64,000 bases of DNA from Aeromicrobium flavum (GTDB lineage: Bacteria; Actinomycetota; Actinomycetes; Propionibacteriales; Nocardioidaceae): the NCBI RefSeq assembly GCF_007992115.1, contig NZ_BJZQ01000002.1, positions 186,001 to 250,000 on the forward strand. Reading direction: 5' to 3'. Both the position numbers and the translations under genes were made by a program. The notes under the pieces are model-generated. The model did no database searches, had not been told where the DNA came from, and saw only the letters and a list, made by a program, of their open reading frames with translations. Positions 35,632-46,750 of the stretch are shown here, piece by piece (position 1 is the stretch's first letter; every line of letters begins with the position of its first letter).

Positions 35632-37091
35632 TGCCCGCGGTGCCCGGGACCCAGCCGCGCCTCTCCGAGACCGCGCAGCACGTGGTCCGTCGCTTCACGT
35701 ACGGCTACAACCTCCGGCTCGAGGCCGACGTCCTGCGCCACTCCGGCGTCGACGCCTGGTTCGAATCGCAGTTGGCCCGCCACCCCGACCCCGCGGCGGA
35801 CGCCGTGCTGAGCTGGTTCCCGCGGCTGAAGGACACGCCGAGCCGAGCCTGGGCGAACGCACGGTCGGAGGCGTACAGCGGCTGGCAGTACGGCGACGAC
35901 CTGGTGAAGTACTCCCTGGTCCGTCGCGTGGTCGCCACCAACCAGGTCCACGAGATGATGGTCGACTTCTGGTCGAACCTGCTCCACATCCCGGCGGGCG
36001 AGGGCCTGAGCTTCCCGTGGCGCCTGCACTACGACACCCACGCGATCCGGCCCCACGCACTCGGGACGTACCGTGCCCTGCTGCGCGCGGCCGTCACGCA
36101 CCCCTCGATGTCGGGCTACCTCTCGAACCACCGCAACACGAAGACGCTCATCAACGAGAACCTCGGCCGCGAGCTGCTCGAGCTCTACACGGTCGGCCGC
36201 AGGGCCGGGTACAGCGAGGCCGACGTCAAGAGCTCGGCGCGCCTGCTGACCGGCTTCACCGTCGCGATCGAGAAGGACTTCGGCGCCGGCTACGACCCCG
36301 CGCTGCACCACGTCGGGCCCGTCAAGGTCATGGACAGGACCTTCACGAACGCGGCCGCCGACGGACGGGCCGAGCTGAACGCGTACCTCGACTGGCTGGC
36401 GATGCGCCCCGAGACTGCGACGCGCATCGCCCGCCGGCTCTGCGTGCGCTTCATCAGCGACGACCCGCCGCAGAGCTCGGTCGACGCCGTCCAGAAGGCG
36501 TACCTCGCGTCCGGCAGCGACATCAAGGCCTGCCTGCGCGTGCTCGTGCGCGACCCCGGCTTCCTGGCCTCGAAGTTCAAGAAGGCGCGCACGCCCGCCG
36601 AGGACGTCGTCGCCACCCAGCGCGCGTGCGACATCGTGCCGACGGGCGCGGGCAAGGACAGCCACGTCGACGCCTTCAGCTGGCTGTGCAGCTGGATCGG
36701 CCAGGCGCCGTTCTCGTGGCCCCGGCCCGACGGCTCGCCCGAGCAGTCCGACACGTACCTCTCCCCCGCCCGGCTCCTGCGCTCCTGGACGACCCGGTCG
36801 TGGGCGGCGAACGCCGGTGAGAAGGTCACGAAGGCGACCCGCCCCCTCCCGCGCGACCTCGTCCCGCCGGTGTGGCCGCTCCCGCTGAAGGACCTCGTGC
36901 ACCACCAGGCCGTCATGATGACGGGACGCCGGGCGACGGCCGAGACGGTCGCCGGGGTGGCGACCCTCCTCGACAAGCCGGCGACCCACGTCTTCTCGGC
37001 CGAGTGGGAGCGGAACGAGGGCCACATGACCTGGATGCTCACCCTCATCCGCACCGCGATCCTGAGCGCCCCGGAGGCGATGCTGCGATGA
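35631..37091 (+). CDS. DUF1800 family protein
   Basis: The 486-residue protein carries the DUF1800 features: HVVRRFTYGYN at the N terminus, MVDFWSNLLHI, a conserved NENLGRELLELYTVG and later LLTGFTV. No signal peptide is visible. The family lacks a proven activity and is nearly always found next to a DUF1501 gene, as here. The upstream open frame lies inside the preceding gene, so the ATG at 35631 is the start. It overlaps the next gene by ATGA. Confidence 0.88.
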   Translation: MPAVPGTQPRLSETAQHVVRRFTYGYNLRLEADVLRHSGVDAWFESQLARHPDPAADAVLSWFPRLKDTPSRAWANARSEAYSGWQYGDDLVKYSLVRRVVATNQVHEMMVDFWSNLLHIPAGEGLSFPWRLHYDTHAIRPHALGTYRALLRAAVTHPSMSGYLSNHRNTKTLINENLGRELLELYTVGRRAGYSEADVKSSARLLTGFTVAIEKDFGAGYDPALHHVGPVKVMDRTFTNAAADGRAELNAYLDWLAMRPETATRIARRLCVRFISDDPPQSSVDAVQKAYLASGSDIKACLRVLVRDPGFLASKFKKARTPAEDVVATQRACDIVPTGAGKDSHVDAFSWLCSWIGQAPFSWPRPDGSPEQSDTYLSPARLLRSWTTRSWAANAGEKVTKATRPLPRDLVPPVWPLPLKDLVHHQAVMMTGRRATAETVAGVATLLDKPATHVFSAEWERNEGHMTWMLTLIRTAILSAPEAMLR

Positions 37092-38350
37092 CCGACGGAC
37101 ACGACGCGTCCTGCGCCGACTACGGCGTCACCCGGCGCAACCTGCTGAAGTCCGCCGGGCTGCTCGGCATGGCCGGCGTCTCCACCGCCATGTTCGGCGA
37201 CGTGCTGGCCTCGACGGCCTACGGCGCCACCAACGGCAACGTCCTCGTGGTGCTGTCACTGCGCGGCGGCGCCGATGGGATGTCGATGATGGTGCCCCAC
37301 ACCGAGTCGGCGTACTACGCGAACCGCAAGACGATCGCCCGGAACCTGCAGCGATCGAACCTGCTCGCACCGGACGACACGTTCGGCCTGCATCCGTCGT
37401 TCAAGCCGCTCGAGGGGCTGTGGAAGAGCGGCAGGATGGCCGCGATCCACGCCGTCGGGCTACCAACCCCGAACCGGTCGCACTTCGAGGCGATGGAGCT
37501 GGTCGAGGACGCCGATCCCGGCTCGTCCGAGCGCATCGGCTGGCTCAACCGCGTCATCGGGTGCTTCGCGACCCACGAGGTCTTCGACGGCCTCCAGGTG
37601 GGGTCCACGGTCATGCCCACGTCGCTGATCGGACCCCGGTCGTCCTTCGCGACGACGGACTTCACCTCGTTGTCCGCCCCGTGGGCCGACCATCGCGACC
37701 TCGGCCCGCGCCTGCGCTCGGTGCTGGGCACCATGTACCGCGACTCCGGCACCGCGATCGGGCGCGCCGGCCAGGAGGCCATCGCCCTCGACCGGCGCAC
37801 GGGCGCGATCGCGGCCGAGGAGAAGAAGGGCTCGCAGAACGGTGCCGTCTACCCGCGGTACAACGAGCTCGGCGAGGCGCTGGCCAGCTCCGCGGCGCTC
37901 ATCCGCGCGGGCGTCGGCGTGCGAGCCATCGCCGTCGACTTCGGCGGCTGGGACCACCACGTCGACATCTCGTGGCGGATCAGCGACCAGATCGAGCAGA
38001 TGTCCAAGGCGATCGCCGCGTTCCTGACCGACCTGGGCGGTCACGCCTCGCGGGTCACGATCGTGACGCTGAGCGAGTTCGGGCGCCGGCTGGGCGAGAA
38101 CGGCGCGGCCGGGCTCGACCACGGGTACGGCAACGCCGTGTTCGCGTTCGGCGCGGGCGTCAAGGGGGGGTACTACGCGAAGTGGCCGACCCTGGGCGCC
38201 GGCAAGCAGGTCGACGGCGACCTCGCCGTCACGACCGACTACCGCAGCGTGCTGGCCGAGATCCTGCAGGCGCGGTTCCCCGAGGTGGGGGTCGGCACGG
38301 TGTTCCCGGGCCTGACCCGCACCCCGCTGGGCTTCATGTCCCCGTACTGA
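37088..38350 (+). CDS. DUF1501 family protein with Tat signal
   Basis: The 420-residue protein starts with a twin-arginine signal (TRRNLLKSAGLLGMAGVST, residues 15-33), so it is exported folded. The rest shows the DUF1501 (sulfatase/alkaline-phosphatase-like) pattern: VLSLRGGADGMSMMVP, DDTFGLHPSFKPL, TPNRSHFEAMELVE, VDFGGWDHH and VTLSEFGRRLGEN with GLDHGYGN. The Asp and His residues in these motifs suggest a metal site. The biological substrate is unknown; the link to DUF1800 and to the CAP-like protein suggests a cell-surface complex. Confidence 0.88.
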   Translation: MTDGHDASCADYGVTRRNLLKSAGLLGMAGVSTAMFGDVLASTAYGATNGNVLVVLSLRGGADGMSMMVPHTESAYYANRKTIARNLQRSNLLAPDDTFGLHPSFKPLEGLWKSGRMAAIHAVGLPTPNRSHFEAMELVEDADPGSSERIGWLNRVIGCFATHEVFDGLQVGSTVMPTSLIGPRSSFATTDFTSLSAPWADHRDLGPRLRSVLGTMYRDSGTAIGRAGQEAIALDRRTGAIAAEEKKGSQNGAVYPRYNELGEALASSAALIRAGVGVRAIAVDFGGWDHHVDISWRISDQIEQMSKAIAAFLTDLGGHASRVTIVTLSEFGRRLGENGAAGLDHGYGNAVFAFGAGVKGGYYAKWPTLGAGKQVDGDLAVTTDYRSVLAEILQARFPEVGVGTVFPGLTRTPLGFMSPY

Positions 38351-38353
38351 CGC

Positions 38354-38761
38354 TCAGCCGGGGAACGCGCGCACCCGGCGGCCCTGCAGCTGCTCGGGGG
38401 TGATCGCGATGTGCACCGGCTCGCCCCGGCTGCCGGCCCACGAGTTCGGCAGCCGCGTGCCGAACGCCTCGAGCTGCTCGGGCGTCGCCCGGGCCGCGGT
38501 GCCGCGCACCACGACGCTCCAGCCGGTCTGGTAGGTGTCGTCGTGGTGGTCGGCCTCGAGGACGAACCGGCGCTCGACGATCGAGGCCAGCCCCGAGGTC
38601 TCGCTCGTGCGGATCAGGAGGATGCCGTCGTCGTAGGCGTAGTTCACCGGCAGCAGCTCCAGCTGCCCGTCGGCGTCGAAGGCGATTCGCGCGAACCGGC
38701 CGACCTGCAGCAGCTCACGGCACTCGTCCTGGTCCAGCTCTTGGATCGATCCGGTGCTCAT
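38354..38761 (-). CDS. Pyridoxamine 5'-phosphate oxidase-like flavoprotein
   Basis: The 135-residue protein is a small split-barrel flavin-binding protein with GRFARIAFDADGQLELLPVNYAY, FEADHHD-like and WSVVVRGTAA segments. The N terminus contains a conserved LDQDECRELLQVG. It probably binds FMN or F420 and may act as an oxidoreductase or a flavin-dependent stress protein; the exact branch is not clear. The start is ATG 38761 (CACAAT six bases upstream). Confidence 0.78.
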   Translation of the reverse strand: MSTGSIQELDQDECRELLQVGRFARIAFDADGQLELLPVNYAYDDGILLIRTSETSGLASIVERRFVLEADHHDDTYQTGWSVVVRGTAARATPEQLEAFGTRLPNSWAGSRGEPVHIAITPEQLQGRRVRAFPG

Positions 38762-38789
38762 GCCCCCATTGTGCACACAGCCGGAGCGC

Positions 38790-38795
38790 TACCGT
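38790..38795 (+). promoter_or_regulatory. -10 element of leaderless lysoplasmalogenase promoter
   Basis: TACCGT is followed by six bases and the ATG at 38802. Confidence 0.45.
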
Positions 38796-38801
38796 GTGGC
38801 C

Positions 38802-39509
38802 ATGAACTCGCTCCGCAGCCCGTGGCTCGCCGCCTTCGGCGTCGCCGTCGTGGTGCACCTGGCCCTGGTCCTCGCGCACGCGCAACCGTGGGAGAGCATC
38901 ACCAAGTGCCTCATCGCCCCGCTGCTCGCGGCGTGGGTGATCGAGCAGCAGGGTCCCCGGATCATCGCGCTGGCCCTGGTCTTCTGCCTGTTCGGCGACC
39001 TCTTCCTCGAGATCGACGGGCTCTTCGTCGCCGGGATGGCGTCGTTCGCGGCCGCCCACGTGTGCTTCGTGACCTTCTTCGTGCGTCGTGGCGCACTCGA
39101 CGCCCTGCGCCGCCGCCTCTGGATCCCGCTGGCGCTGCTCGTCGGCGCGATCGTGCTGCTGGTGTGGGTGTGGGGCGGCCTCGAGTCGGCCCTGCGGGTC
39201 CCCGTGCTGGTCTACGCGCTGCTGCTGTCGGCCACCGCCGCCACGGCGCTCGCGGTCGACCTGCGCGCCGGTGTCGGCGCGCTGCTGTTCCTGTTCAGTG
39301 ACGGCCTGATCGCCGCCCGGATCGCGGAGCGGGTCCCGGAGGACTCGGTCCTCGGCGGCTTCGTCGTGATGCTGACCTACTGCCTGGCGCTGTTCCTGCT
39401 GGCCACCGCGATCGTGCAGAAGGAGGCCCGCACCCGTGCGGCGGGCGGGTTCGACCCGGCCCGGCCCACCGACTGCTGGCCCACGCTCCCGGCGGAGGTG
39501 GGCCGATGA
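38802..39509 (+). CDS. Lysoplasmalogenase-like membrane protein (YhhN/TMEM86 family)
   Basis: The 235-residue protein has about eight transmembrane helices and the YhhN/TMEM86 features KCLIAPLLAAW, a GDLFLEIDG segment with acidic residues in a helix, and FLFSDGLIA. Members cleave the vinyl-ether bond of lysoplasmalogens in vertebrates. The role in bacteria that may lack plasmalogens is not settled. It overlaps the next gene by four bases (ATGA). Confidence 0.83.
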   Translation: MNSLRSPWLAAFGVAVVVHLALVLAHAQPWESITKCLIAPLLAAWVIEQQGPRIIALALVFCLFGDLFLEIDGLFVAGMASFAAAHVCFVTFFVRRGALDALRRRLWIPLALLVGAIVLLVWVWGGLESALRVPVLVYALLLSATAATALAVDLRAGVGALLFLFSDGLIAARIAERVPEDSVLGGFVVMLTYCLALFLLATAIVQKEARTRAAGGFDPARPTDCWPTLPAEVGR

Positions 39510-40342
39510 GCACCGTGCGGGTGGGCGACCTCGCGTTCGACGTCGACGTCCTGGGCCCCGAGGACGGCACGCCGGTGGTGCTGCTGCACGGCTGGCCGCA
39601 GGACCGACGCTCGTGGCGCGCCGTCGCCGAGCGCCTCGTGGCCGAGGGCCTCCGCGTGGTCGTGCCCGACCAGCGCGGCTACAGCGCCGGCGCCCGCCCC
39701 GAGGGCGTCGAGCACTACCGGGCCGAGCTGCTGGCGCGGGACGTCGTCGACATCGCGGCGGCGCTCGGGCACGACCGGTTCCACCTCGTCGGGCACGACT
39801 GGGGCGCCGCCGTCTCGTGGGTCGTCGCCACCGGCCACGCCGACCACGTGCTGAGCCTGACCGCGGTGTCCGTCCCCCACCTCACCGCGTACAACGAGGC
39901 CCTGGCGACCGACCCCGACCAGCAGCAGCGCGGCGCCTACATCGGCCTGCTCCGCAAGCCCGGCAAGGCCGAGGAGATCCTGCTCGAGGGCGACGGCATG
40001 CGCCTGCGGGCCATGTACGGCGGCGACGTCGAGCGGGAGGACGAGGACGGCTACATCGCCCACCTCTCCGAGCCGGGAGCGCTGACGGCGACCCTGAACT
40101 GGTACCGGGCGATGGGGGCCGACCTGGCCTCGACGCCCGCCGTCACCGTGCCCACCACCTTCGTCTGGGGCGCGTCCGACCTCGCGATCGGCCGCTACGG
40201 CGCCGAGCGCTGCGGCGACCACGTCAGCGCCGACTACCGCTTCGTCGAGGTCGACGGCGGTCACTGGCTCCCCGACACCCACCCCGACCTGCTGGCCTCC
40301 GAGGTGCTGGCGCGGGTCCGCAGCGCAGCCGACCCGGCATGA
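39506..40342 (+). CDS. Alpha/beta hydrolase, epoxide hydrolase/haloalkane dehalogenase-like
   Basis: The 278-residue protein has an oxyanion hole in [12 protein letters not shown] and an Asp nucleophile in GHDWGAAVS, which marks the epoxide hydrolase/dehalogenase type rather than esterases. A late His in [12 protein letters not shown] and an Asp in WGASDLAIG complete the triad. The likely role is opening of epoxides or dehalogenation, substrate unknown. It is coupled to the lysoplasmalogenase gene and ends seven bases before pgm. Confidence 0.87.
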   Translation: MSTVRVGDLAFDVDVLGPEDGTPVVLLHGWPQDRRSWRAVAERLVAEGLRVVVPDQRGYSAGARPEGVEHYRAELLARDVVDIAAALGHDRFHLVGHDWGAAVSWVVATGHADHVLSLTAVSVPHLTAYNEALATDPDQQQRGAYIGLLRKPGKAEEILLEGDGMRLRAMYGGDVEREDEDGYIAHLSEPGALTATLNWYRAMGADLASTPAVTVPTTFVWGASDLAIGRYGAERCGDHVSADYRFVEVDGGHWLPDTHPDLLASEVLARVRSAADPA

Positions 40343-40349
40343 TGGGCGC

Positions 40350-41987
<1,638 letters not shown>

Positions 41988-41988
41988 G

Positions 41989-42753
41989 TCAGCCGAACGG
42001 CCAGTTCTGGTCGGGGATCGTCAGGCCGCGGCCGAGCTCGTGGGCGCGCTTGTTCCAGTCCATCGTGCGGGCGGCGATCCAGTAGCGCTGCTGGGCCATC
42101 AGCATCGTGAGGCTCGACGCGACGACCTTCGGGAACGTCTTGCCCATGGTGAGGGCCAGCTCGCGCGCGGCGCGGGCGTCGTGCGCCGCGTCGTGCGCGC
42201 GGTCGAGCCGCACGCCGTAGTGACCGGCCACGTCGGCGAGGCGGCGCTGGCCGCTGCGCTCGCGATCGACGCCCCAGTCGATGACGAACGGGTCGACGAC
42301 GAGCAGCCGGTCCCAGTCGGGCTGGTCGAGGTCGTGCCGCTCGGCCTCGGCGCGCAACAGCGTGAGGTCGAACGACGCGTTGTAGACGACCAGGCCGATG
42401 CGACGCTGGACGAGGTCGTGGACCCATGCGAGCACGGGGCGCAGGGCCTGCGCCGACATGGGCGAGGAGGCCAGGTCGGACGCGGTGATGCCGTGGATGT
42501 CGGCCGAGGACTCCGGGATCGGCACGCCGGGGTTGACCATGCCCATGAGGTCGCCACCCACGTCGGACAGCGCGGCGAAGCTCAGGATCCGGTCCTTGCG
42601 CGGGTCGATGCCGGTGGTCTCGAAGTCGAGCGAGGCCAACGGCTGGCGGTACCAGACGTTCGGGTCCTCGCGCGGCGGCAGGACGTTCTTGGCGCGCCGT
42701 CCCGAACCGGTGCGGACCGGATCAGACGTGGGGCGGGCGGACGCGTCAGGCAT
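41989..42753 (-). CDS. 3'-5' exonuclease (DnaQ/RNase T type)
   Basis: The 254-residue protein has the DEDDh exonuclease core: DFETTGIDP (first two acidic residues), VVYNASFDLTLL (third) and HDAAHDARAA (His and last Asp). It resembles DNA polymerase III epsilon subunits in the proofreading region but is not fused to a helicase or polymerase. AGAGGA precedes the ATG at 42753, so the longer frame to 42810 is not used. It ends one base after the pgm stop and overlaps the upstream membrane protein gene by eight bases. Confidence 0.88.
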   Translation of the reverse strand: MPDASARPTSDPVRTGSGRRAKNVLPPREDPNVWYRQPLASLDFETTGIDPRKDRILSFAALSDVGGDLMGMVNPGVPIPESSADIHGITASDLASSPMSAQALRPVLAWVHDLVQRRIGLVVYNASFDLTLLRAEAERHDLDQPDWDRLLVVDPFVIDWGVDRERSGQRRLADVAGHYGVRLDRAHDAAHDARAARELALTMGKTFPKVVASSLTMLMAQQRYWIAARTMDWNKRAHELGRGLTIPDQNWPFG

Positions 42754-43369
42754 GGGGCGGTTCCTCTCGGTGCAACTCGTTCGACGGGGCCGTCCCCGGC
42801 TGCTGCGCATCCCGTTCCGCCATCTGTCCCTTGAGCTCGTGGACCTGGTGCTTGCGCCGTCGGGCCGCGGCCGTGAGCGTCACGAGCGCCAGGGCGGCGA
42901 TCACACCGGCCAGCGCGCCGAAGAACGTGGCCCACTGGAAGCCGGGCGCCTCGTTCACCAACGTGATCCAGCCGGCGTCCGACGCGCTGTTGTCGCCCAG
43001 GCTGATCGACAGCGTCAGCCAGTTCGGCGCGGCGAGCGCGAGCGCCACCACGACGACGGCGATCTTCCACGGCCACTTCAGGAACGGCCGCCGCGCCTGC
43101 CACGCGACGAGCACCGGGAGGAAGCTGAAGACGAAGCCGTAGAACAGGCCCCAGAAGATGCCGACGGTCATGCGACCGTCGACCTGGTTGCCGATGCGCT
43201 GGGACCACCACCGCGGCAGTGCCGCGGCGAGGAGGCCGTAGACGACGAGGGCGAGGACGACGAGCACGAGGCCGACGACGATGCGCCGGACCCACGTCTC
43301 GGTCCCGGTCCGAGTACCGGGACCAGCAGAGGACAGGCCGGCGGAGCGGGAGTTCGCGGGGTCGGCCAT
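42746..43369 (-). CDS. Four-helix membrane protein of unknown function
   Basis: The 207-residue protein has a short polar N terminus, then four hydrophobic segments at roughly 30-50, 68-90, 98-118 and 135-160, with WW and WPWK features at the helix ends. The last 35 residues are hydrophilic and charged. I recognise no domain; some similar genes are called permease, but nothing supports transport. Its stop overlaps the exonuclease start by eight bases, suggesting joint translation. CAGAAT stands six bases before the ATG at 43369. Confidence 0.65.
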   Translation of the reverse strand: MADPANSRSAGLSSAGPGTRTGTETWVRRIVVGLVLVVLALVVYGLLAAALPRWWSQRIGNQVDGRMTVGIFWGLFYGFVFSFLPVLVAWQARRPFLKWPWKIAVVVVALALAAPNWLTLSISLGDNSASDAGWITLVNEAPGFQWATFFGALAGVIAALALVTLTAAARRRKHQVHELKGQMAERDAQQPGTAPSNELHREEPPHA

Positions 43370-43436
43370 GGTACCCATTCTGGCACTCCTCGAGGACACT
43401 TCACAGGGGCCCACCCGCTAGGGTTGGGCCGAGCCC

Positions 43437-46292
43437 ATGGTCTTCCTCGTCGCGCTGCACTTTCTCGTTGCCGCGACCTCGCCTGTGCTCGTCCGCATGC
43501 TGGATAGACGAGCTTTCCTCGTCCTCGCGCTGGTCCCAGCAGCCTCATTCGTCTGGCTTCTCGGTCCCGTCGCGCGGGCCACCGAGGGCGATCCGACCTA
43601 CGAGCACGTCACCTGGATCCCGCAGATCGGGCTCGACGTCGACTTCGCCGTGAACGCCCTCAGCGGCATCGTCGCGCTGCTCGTCACCGGCGTCGGCGCG
43701 CTCGTGCTGATCTACTGCACCTGGTACTTCCGACCCAACGATCCCGAGATCTGGCGCTTCTCCGGCGTCCTGACGGGCTTCGCCGGCGCGATGCTCGGGT
43801 TGGTGCTCGCCGACAACGTCTACGTGCTCTACGTCTTCTGGGAGCTGACGACGGTCCTGTCGTTCCTGCTCATCGGCCACAACCCCGAGCGGCGCGCCAA
43901 CCGGCGCGCGGCCCTCAACGCGCTCATCGTCACGACCTTCGGCGGCCTGGCGATGCTGGTCGGGCTCGTTGGGCTGCACCTGGCCAGCGACACCCCGCGA
44001 CTGAGCGCGATCCTGGCCGATCCCCCGGCGGCCGGTCCGGCCGTCACCGCCTCGATCGCGCTGGTGCTGGTCGGCGCCCTGTCGAAGTCGGCCCTGCTGC
44101 CGTTCCACTTCTGGCTGCCCGGCGCGATGGCGGCGCCGACCCCGGTCAGCGCGTACCTGCACGCCGCGGCGATGGTGAAGGCCGGCGTCTACCTGGTGGC
44201 CCTGCTGGCCCCCGTCTTCGCCGACACCCCGGGGTGGCGCCCCGTGCTGGTCGGCCTCGGCATCGCCACGATGATCCTCGGCGGCCTCCGGGCCCTGCGG
44301 CAGTACGACGTCAAGCTGCTGCTCGCCTACGGCACGGTCAGCCAGCTGGGCTTCCTCGTCGCGGTCGTCGGCGCCGGCACCCGCTCGGCCGCGTTCGCCG
44401 GCCTGGCGCTGCTGTGCGCGCACGGACTGTTCAAGTCCGCCCTCTTCCTCGTCGTCGGCGTGATCGACCGGTCCGTCGGCACGCGCGACCTGCGCGAGCT
44501 CTCGGGCCTGCGCGCCGCCCGGCCGGGCCTGTTCGTCACCACCGTCGTGGCCGCCGCGTCGATGGCCGGCCTGCCGGTGCTCTTCGGCTTCACCGCCAAG
44601 GAGGCCGCGTTCGCCGCCTTCGTCGACCTGGGCCACGACCTCGGCCACCCCGGATGGGGCCTGGCGGCGCTCGTGGGCACCGTGGTCGGCTCGATCCTCA
44701 CGGTCGCGTACAGCGCCCGCTTCGTGTGGGGCACGTTCGCCGACAAGAAAGGCGTCGAGCCGTGCACGCCGCGTGACTTCTCGCCCTGGTTCGCCGGCGT
44801 CCCCGGGATCCTCGCCGCCTGCAGCCTCGCCGCCGGACTCGCCGGCCCGCTCCTCACGCCGCGCATCGCCACCTACGCCGACCAGTTCCCCGAGGGCTCG
44901 CACGAGGCGCTGCTCACCCTGTGGCACGGCTTCACCCCGGCGCTGTGGCTGTCCGTCGTCGCCGTCGTCGCGGGCGTGGCCCTGTACGCCGGACGCCACC
45001 CCGTCGCCGCGGCCCAGCACGCCGTCGCCGACCGCCTGCCCCTGCCGGACGCCGAGCGCGCCTACCAGGCCGTCATGCGCGGCGTCGACCGCCTGGCCGT
45101 CGAGGTCACCGGTCGCACCCAGCGAGGCTCGCTGCCGGTCTACCTCGGCATCATCCTGGTCACCCTGGTCCTCGTCCCGGGGTCGGCGCTCGTCCGCGCG
45201 TGGCAGACGCCCGACGTGCGGATCGCCGACAACCCGTTGCAGGTCGTCACCGGCCTGATCATGATCGCGGCCGCGATCCTGACCGTGCGCTCTCGACGCC
45301 GGCTGCGTGCCGTGCTGCTGCTGGGCGTCACCGGCTACGGCACCTCGATCCTGTTCGTGGCCCACGGCGCCCCGGACCTGGCCCTGACCCAGGTGCTCGT
45401 CGAGACCTTCCTGCTCGTCACGTTCGTCCTGGTGCTGCGCCGCCTCCCCCCGTTCTTCAGCGACCGCCCCTTCAACATCGCGCGCTGGGTGCGGGTCGGC
45501 GTGGGCACGGCCACGGGCCTGGCCGTCGCCGGGTTCGCGTTCGTCGCCACCAACGCCCGCACGGCCACGCCGATCTCGGCCGGCTGGGCGAAGCCCGCCT
45601 ACGAGTACGGCGGCGGCAAGAACATCGTCAACGTCGCCCTGGTCGACATCCGCGCCTGGGACACGATCGGCGAGCTGAGCGTCCTGGTCGTCGCCGCCAC
45701 CGGCATCGCCAGCCTGATCTTCCTGCTGACCGATCGCTCGATGCGCCAGGTCCGCGTGCGGCGCGTCGTCAGCGAGGACTCCAACGCCTGGCTCGCGGCC
45801 AACCTCCACGACCAGCGGCGCTCGATCGTCTTCGAGATCATCACGCGGCTGATCTTCCACACCGTGGTGGTGTTCTCGATCTTCCTGATGATCTCGGGCC
45901 ACAACTCCCCCGGCGGCGGGTTCGCCGGCGGTCTCATCGCCGGCCTGGCCCTGATGATCCGGTACCTCGCCGGGGGCCGCGAGGAGCTCGACAACGCCGC
46001 GCCGGTCGACGCCGGCGTCGTGCTCGGCCTCGGTCTGGCCGTCGCCGCGCTCTCCGGCCTGCTGCCGACCCTGCTCGGCGGCGGCGTGCTGCAGAGCGCG
46101 ATCATCGACATCGCGATCCCGGTGCTCGGCGAGCTCCATCTGGTGACCTCGGTCTTCTTCGACATCGGCGTCTACCTGGTCGTCGTCGGCCTCGCGCTCG
46201 ACGTGCTGCGCAGCCTGGGCAGCGGGATCGACGCCCAGATGGAGGACGAGGACGCTGCCGCCGAGGACCCGAACCGCGAGGTGATGACGTGA
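43437..46292 (+). CDS. mrpA: Na+/H+ antiporter subunit MrpA (A/B fusion)
   Basis: This is the large subunit of the Mrp Na+/H+ antiporter and the first gene of a six-gene operon. The 951-residue protein holds the complex-I-like proton channel domain (ALSKSALLPFHFWLPGAMAAPTPVSAYLHAA region with its conserved Glu, Lys and His), the linker helices, a DUF4040 part and a MrpB-type C terminus (ISGHNSPGGGFAGGLIAGLAL). A separate mrpB is therefore absent. TAGGGT at 43419-43424 is the likely -10, with only a few bases of leader. Confidence 0.95.
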   Translation: MVFLVALHFLVAATSPVLVRMLDRRAFLVLALVPAASFVWLLGPVARATEGDPTYEHVTWIPQIGLDVDFAVNALSGIVALLVTGVGALVLIYCTWYFRPNDPEIWRFSGVLTGFAGAMLGLVLADNVYVLYVFWELTTVLSFLLIGHNPERRANRRAALNALIVTTFGGLAMLVGLVGLHLASDTPRLSAILADPPAAGPAVTASIALVLVGALSKSALLPFHFWLPGAMAAPTPVSAYLHAAAMVKAGVYLVALLAPVFADTPGWRPVLVGLGIATMILGGLRALRQYDVKLLLAYGTVSQLGFLVAVVGAGTRSAAFAGLALLCAHGLFKSALFLVVGVIDRSVGTRDLRELSGLRAARPGLFVTTVVAAASMAGLPVLFGFTAKEAAFAAFVDLGHDLGHPGWGLAALVGTVVGSILTVAYSARFVWGTFADKKGVEPCTPRDFSPWFAGVPGILAACSLAAGLAGPLLTPRIATYADQFPEGSHEALLTLWHGFTPALWLSVVAVVAGVALYAGRHPVAAAQHAVADRLPLPDAERAYQAVMRGVDRLAVEVTGRTQRGSLPVYLGIILVTLVLVPGSALVRAWQTPDVRIADNPLQVVTGLIMIAAAILTVRSRRRLRAVLLLGVTGYGTSILFVAHGAPDLALTQVLVETFLLVTFVLVLRRLPPFFSDRPFNIARWVRVGVGTATGLAVAGFAFVATNARTATPISAGWAKPAYEYGGGKNIVNVALVDIRAWDTIGELSVLVVAATGIASLIFLLTDRSMRQVRVRRVVSEDSNAWLAANLHDQRRSIVFEIITRLIFHTVVVFSIFLMISGHNSPGGGFAGGLIAGLALMIRYLAGGREELDNAAPVDAGVVLGLGLAVAALSGLLPTLLGGGVLQSAIIDIAIPVLGELHLVTSVFFDIGVYLVVVGLALDVLRSLGSGIDAQMEDEDAAAEDPNREVMT

Positions 46293-46750
46293 CCGCGAAC
46301 CTGATGTTGATCGCCGTCGTCGGCGTGATGGTCGGCGCCGGCGTCACCTTGGTGCTCGAGCGCAGCCTGACCCGCATCCTGGTCGGCTTCGTGCTGATCG
46401 GCAACGGGCTCAACGTGCTGTTCCTCGTGGTCTCCGGCCCGGCCGGCGCCGCCCCGATCCTCGGTCTGTCCGGCGACCCGATGGCTGATCCGCTGCCGCA
46501 GGCGATGGCGCTGACCGCCATCGTCATCACGCTCGGCACCACCGCGTTCGGCCTGGCCTTGGCCTACCGGGCGTGGCAGCTGACGGGCACCGACGACGTG
46601 CAGGACGACCTCGAGGACGACCTGATCCGCCGCCGCGCCGAGCGCGACGAGGTCTCGGCCACGTTCGACGAGGTGGACGACACCGAGCTGCCCGACGAGG
46701 GCTACGCCGGCGACGCCACCCTGGCCCCCGAGGACGAGGTGCCCGCATGA
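46289..46750 (+). CDS. mrpC: Na+/H+ antiporter subunit MrpC
   Basis: The NuoK-like small subunit has three hydrophobic helices in its first 95 residues (GVMVGAGVTLVLERSLTRILVGFVL and MALTAIVITLGTTAFGLAL segments). At 153 residues it is longer than usual (about 110-125) because of an acidic C-terminal extension from about residue 100, rich in Asp and Glu. It starts with GTG overlapping the mrpA stop (GTGA), so translation is coupled. Confidence 0.92.
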   Translation: MTANLMLIAVVGVMVGAGVTLVLERSLTRILVGFVLIGNGLNVLFLVVSGPAGAAPILGLSGDPMADPLPQAMALTAIVITLGTTAFGLALAYRAWQLTGTDDVQDDLEDDLIRRRAERDEVSATFDEVDDTELPDEGYAGDATLAPEDEVPA

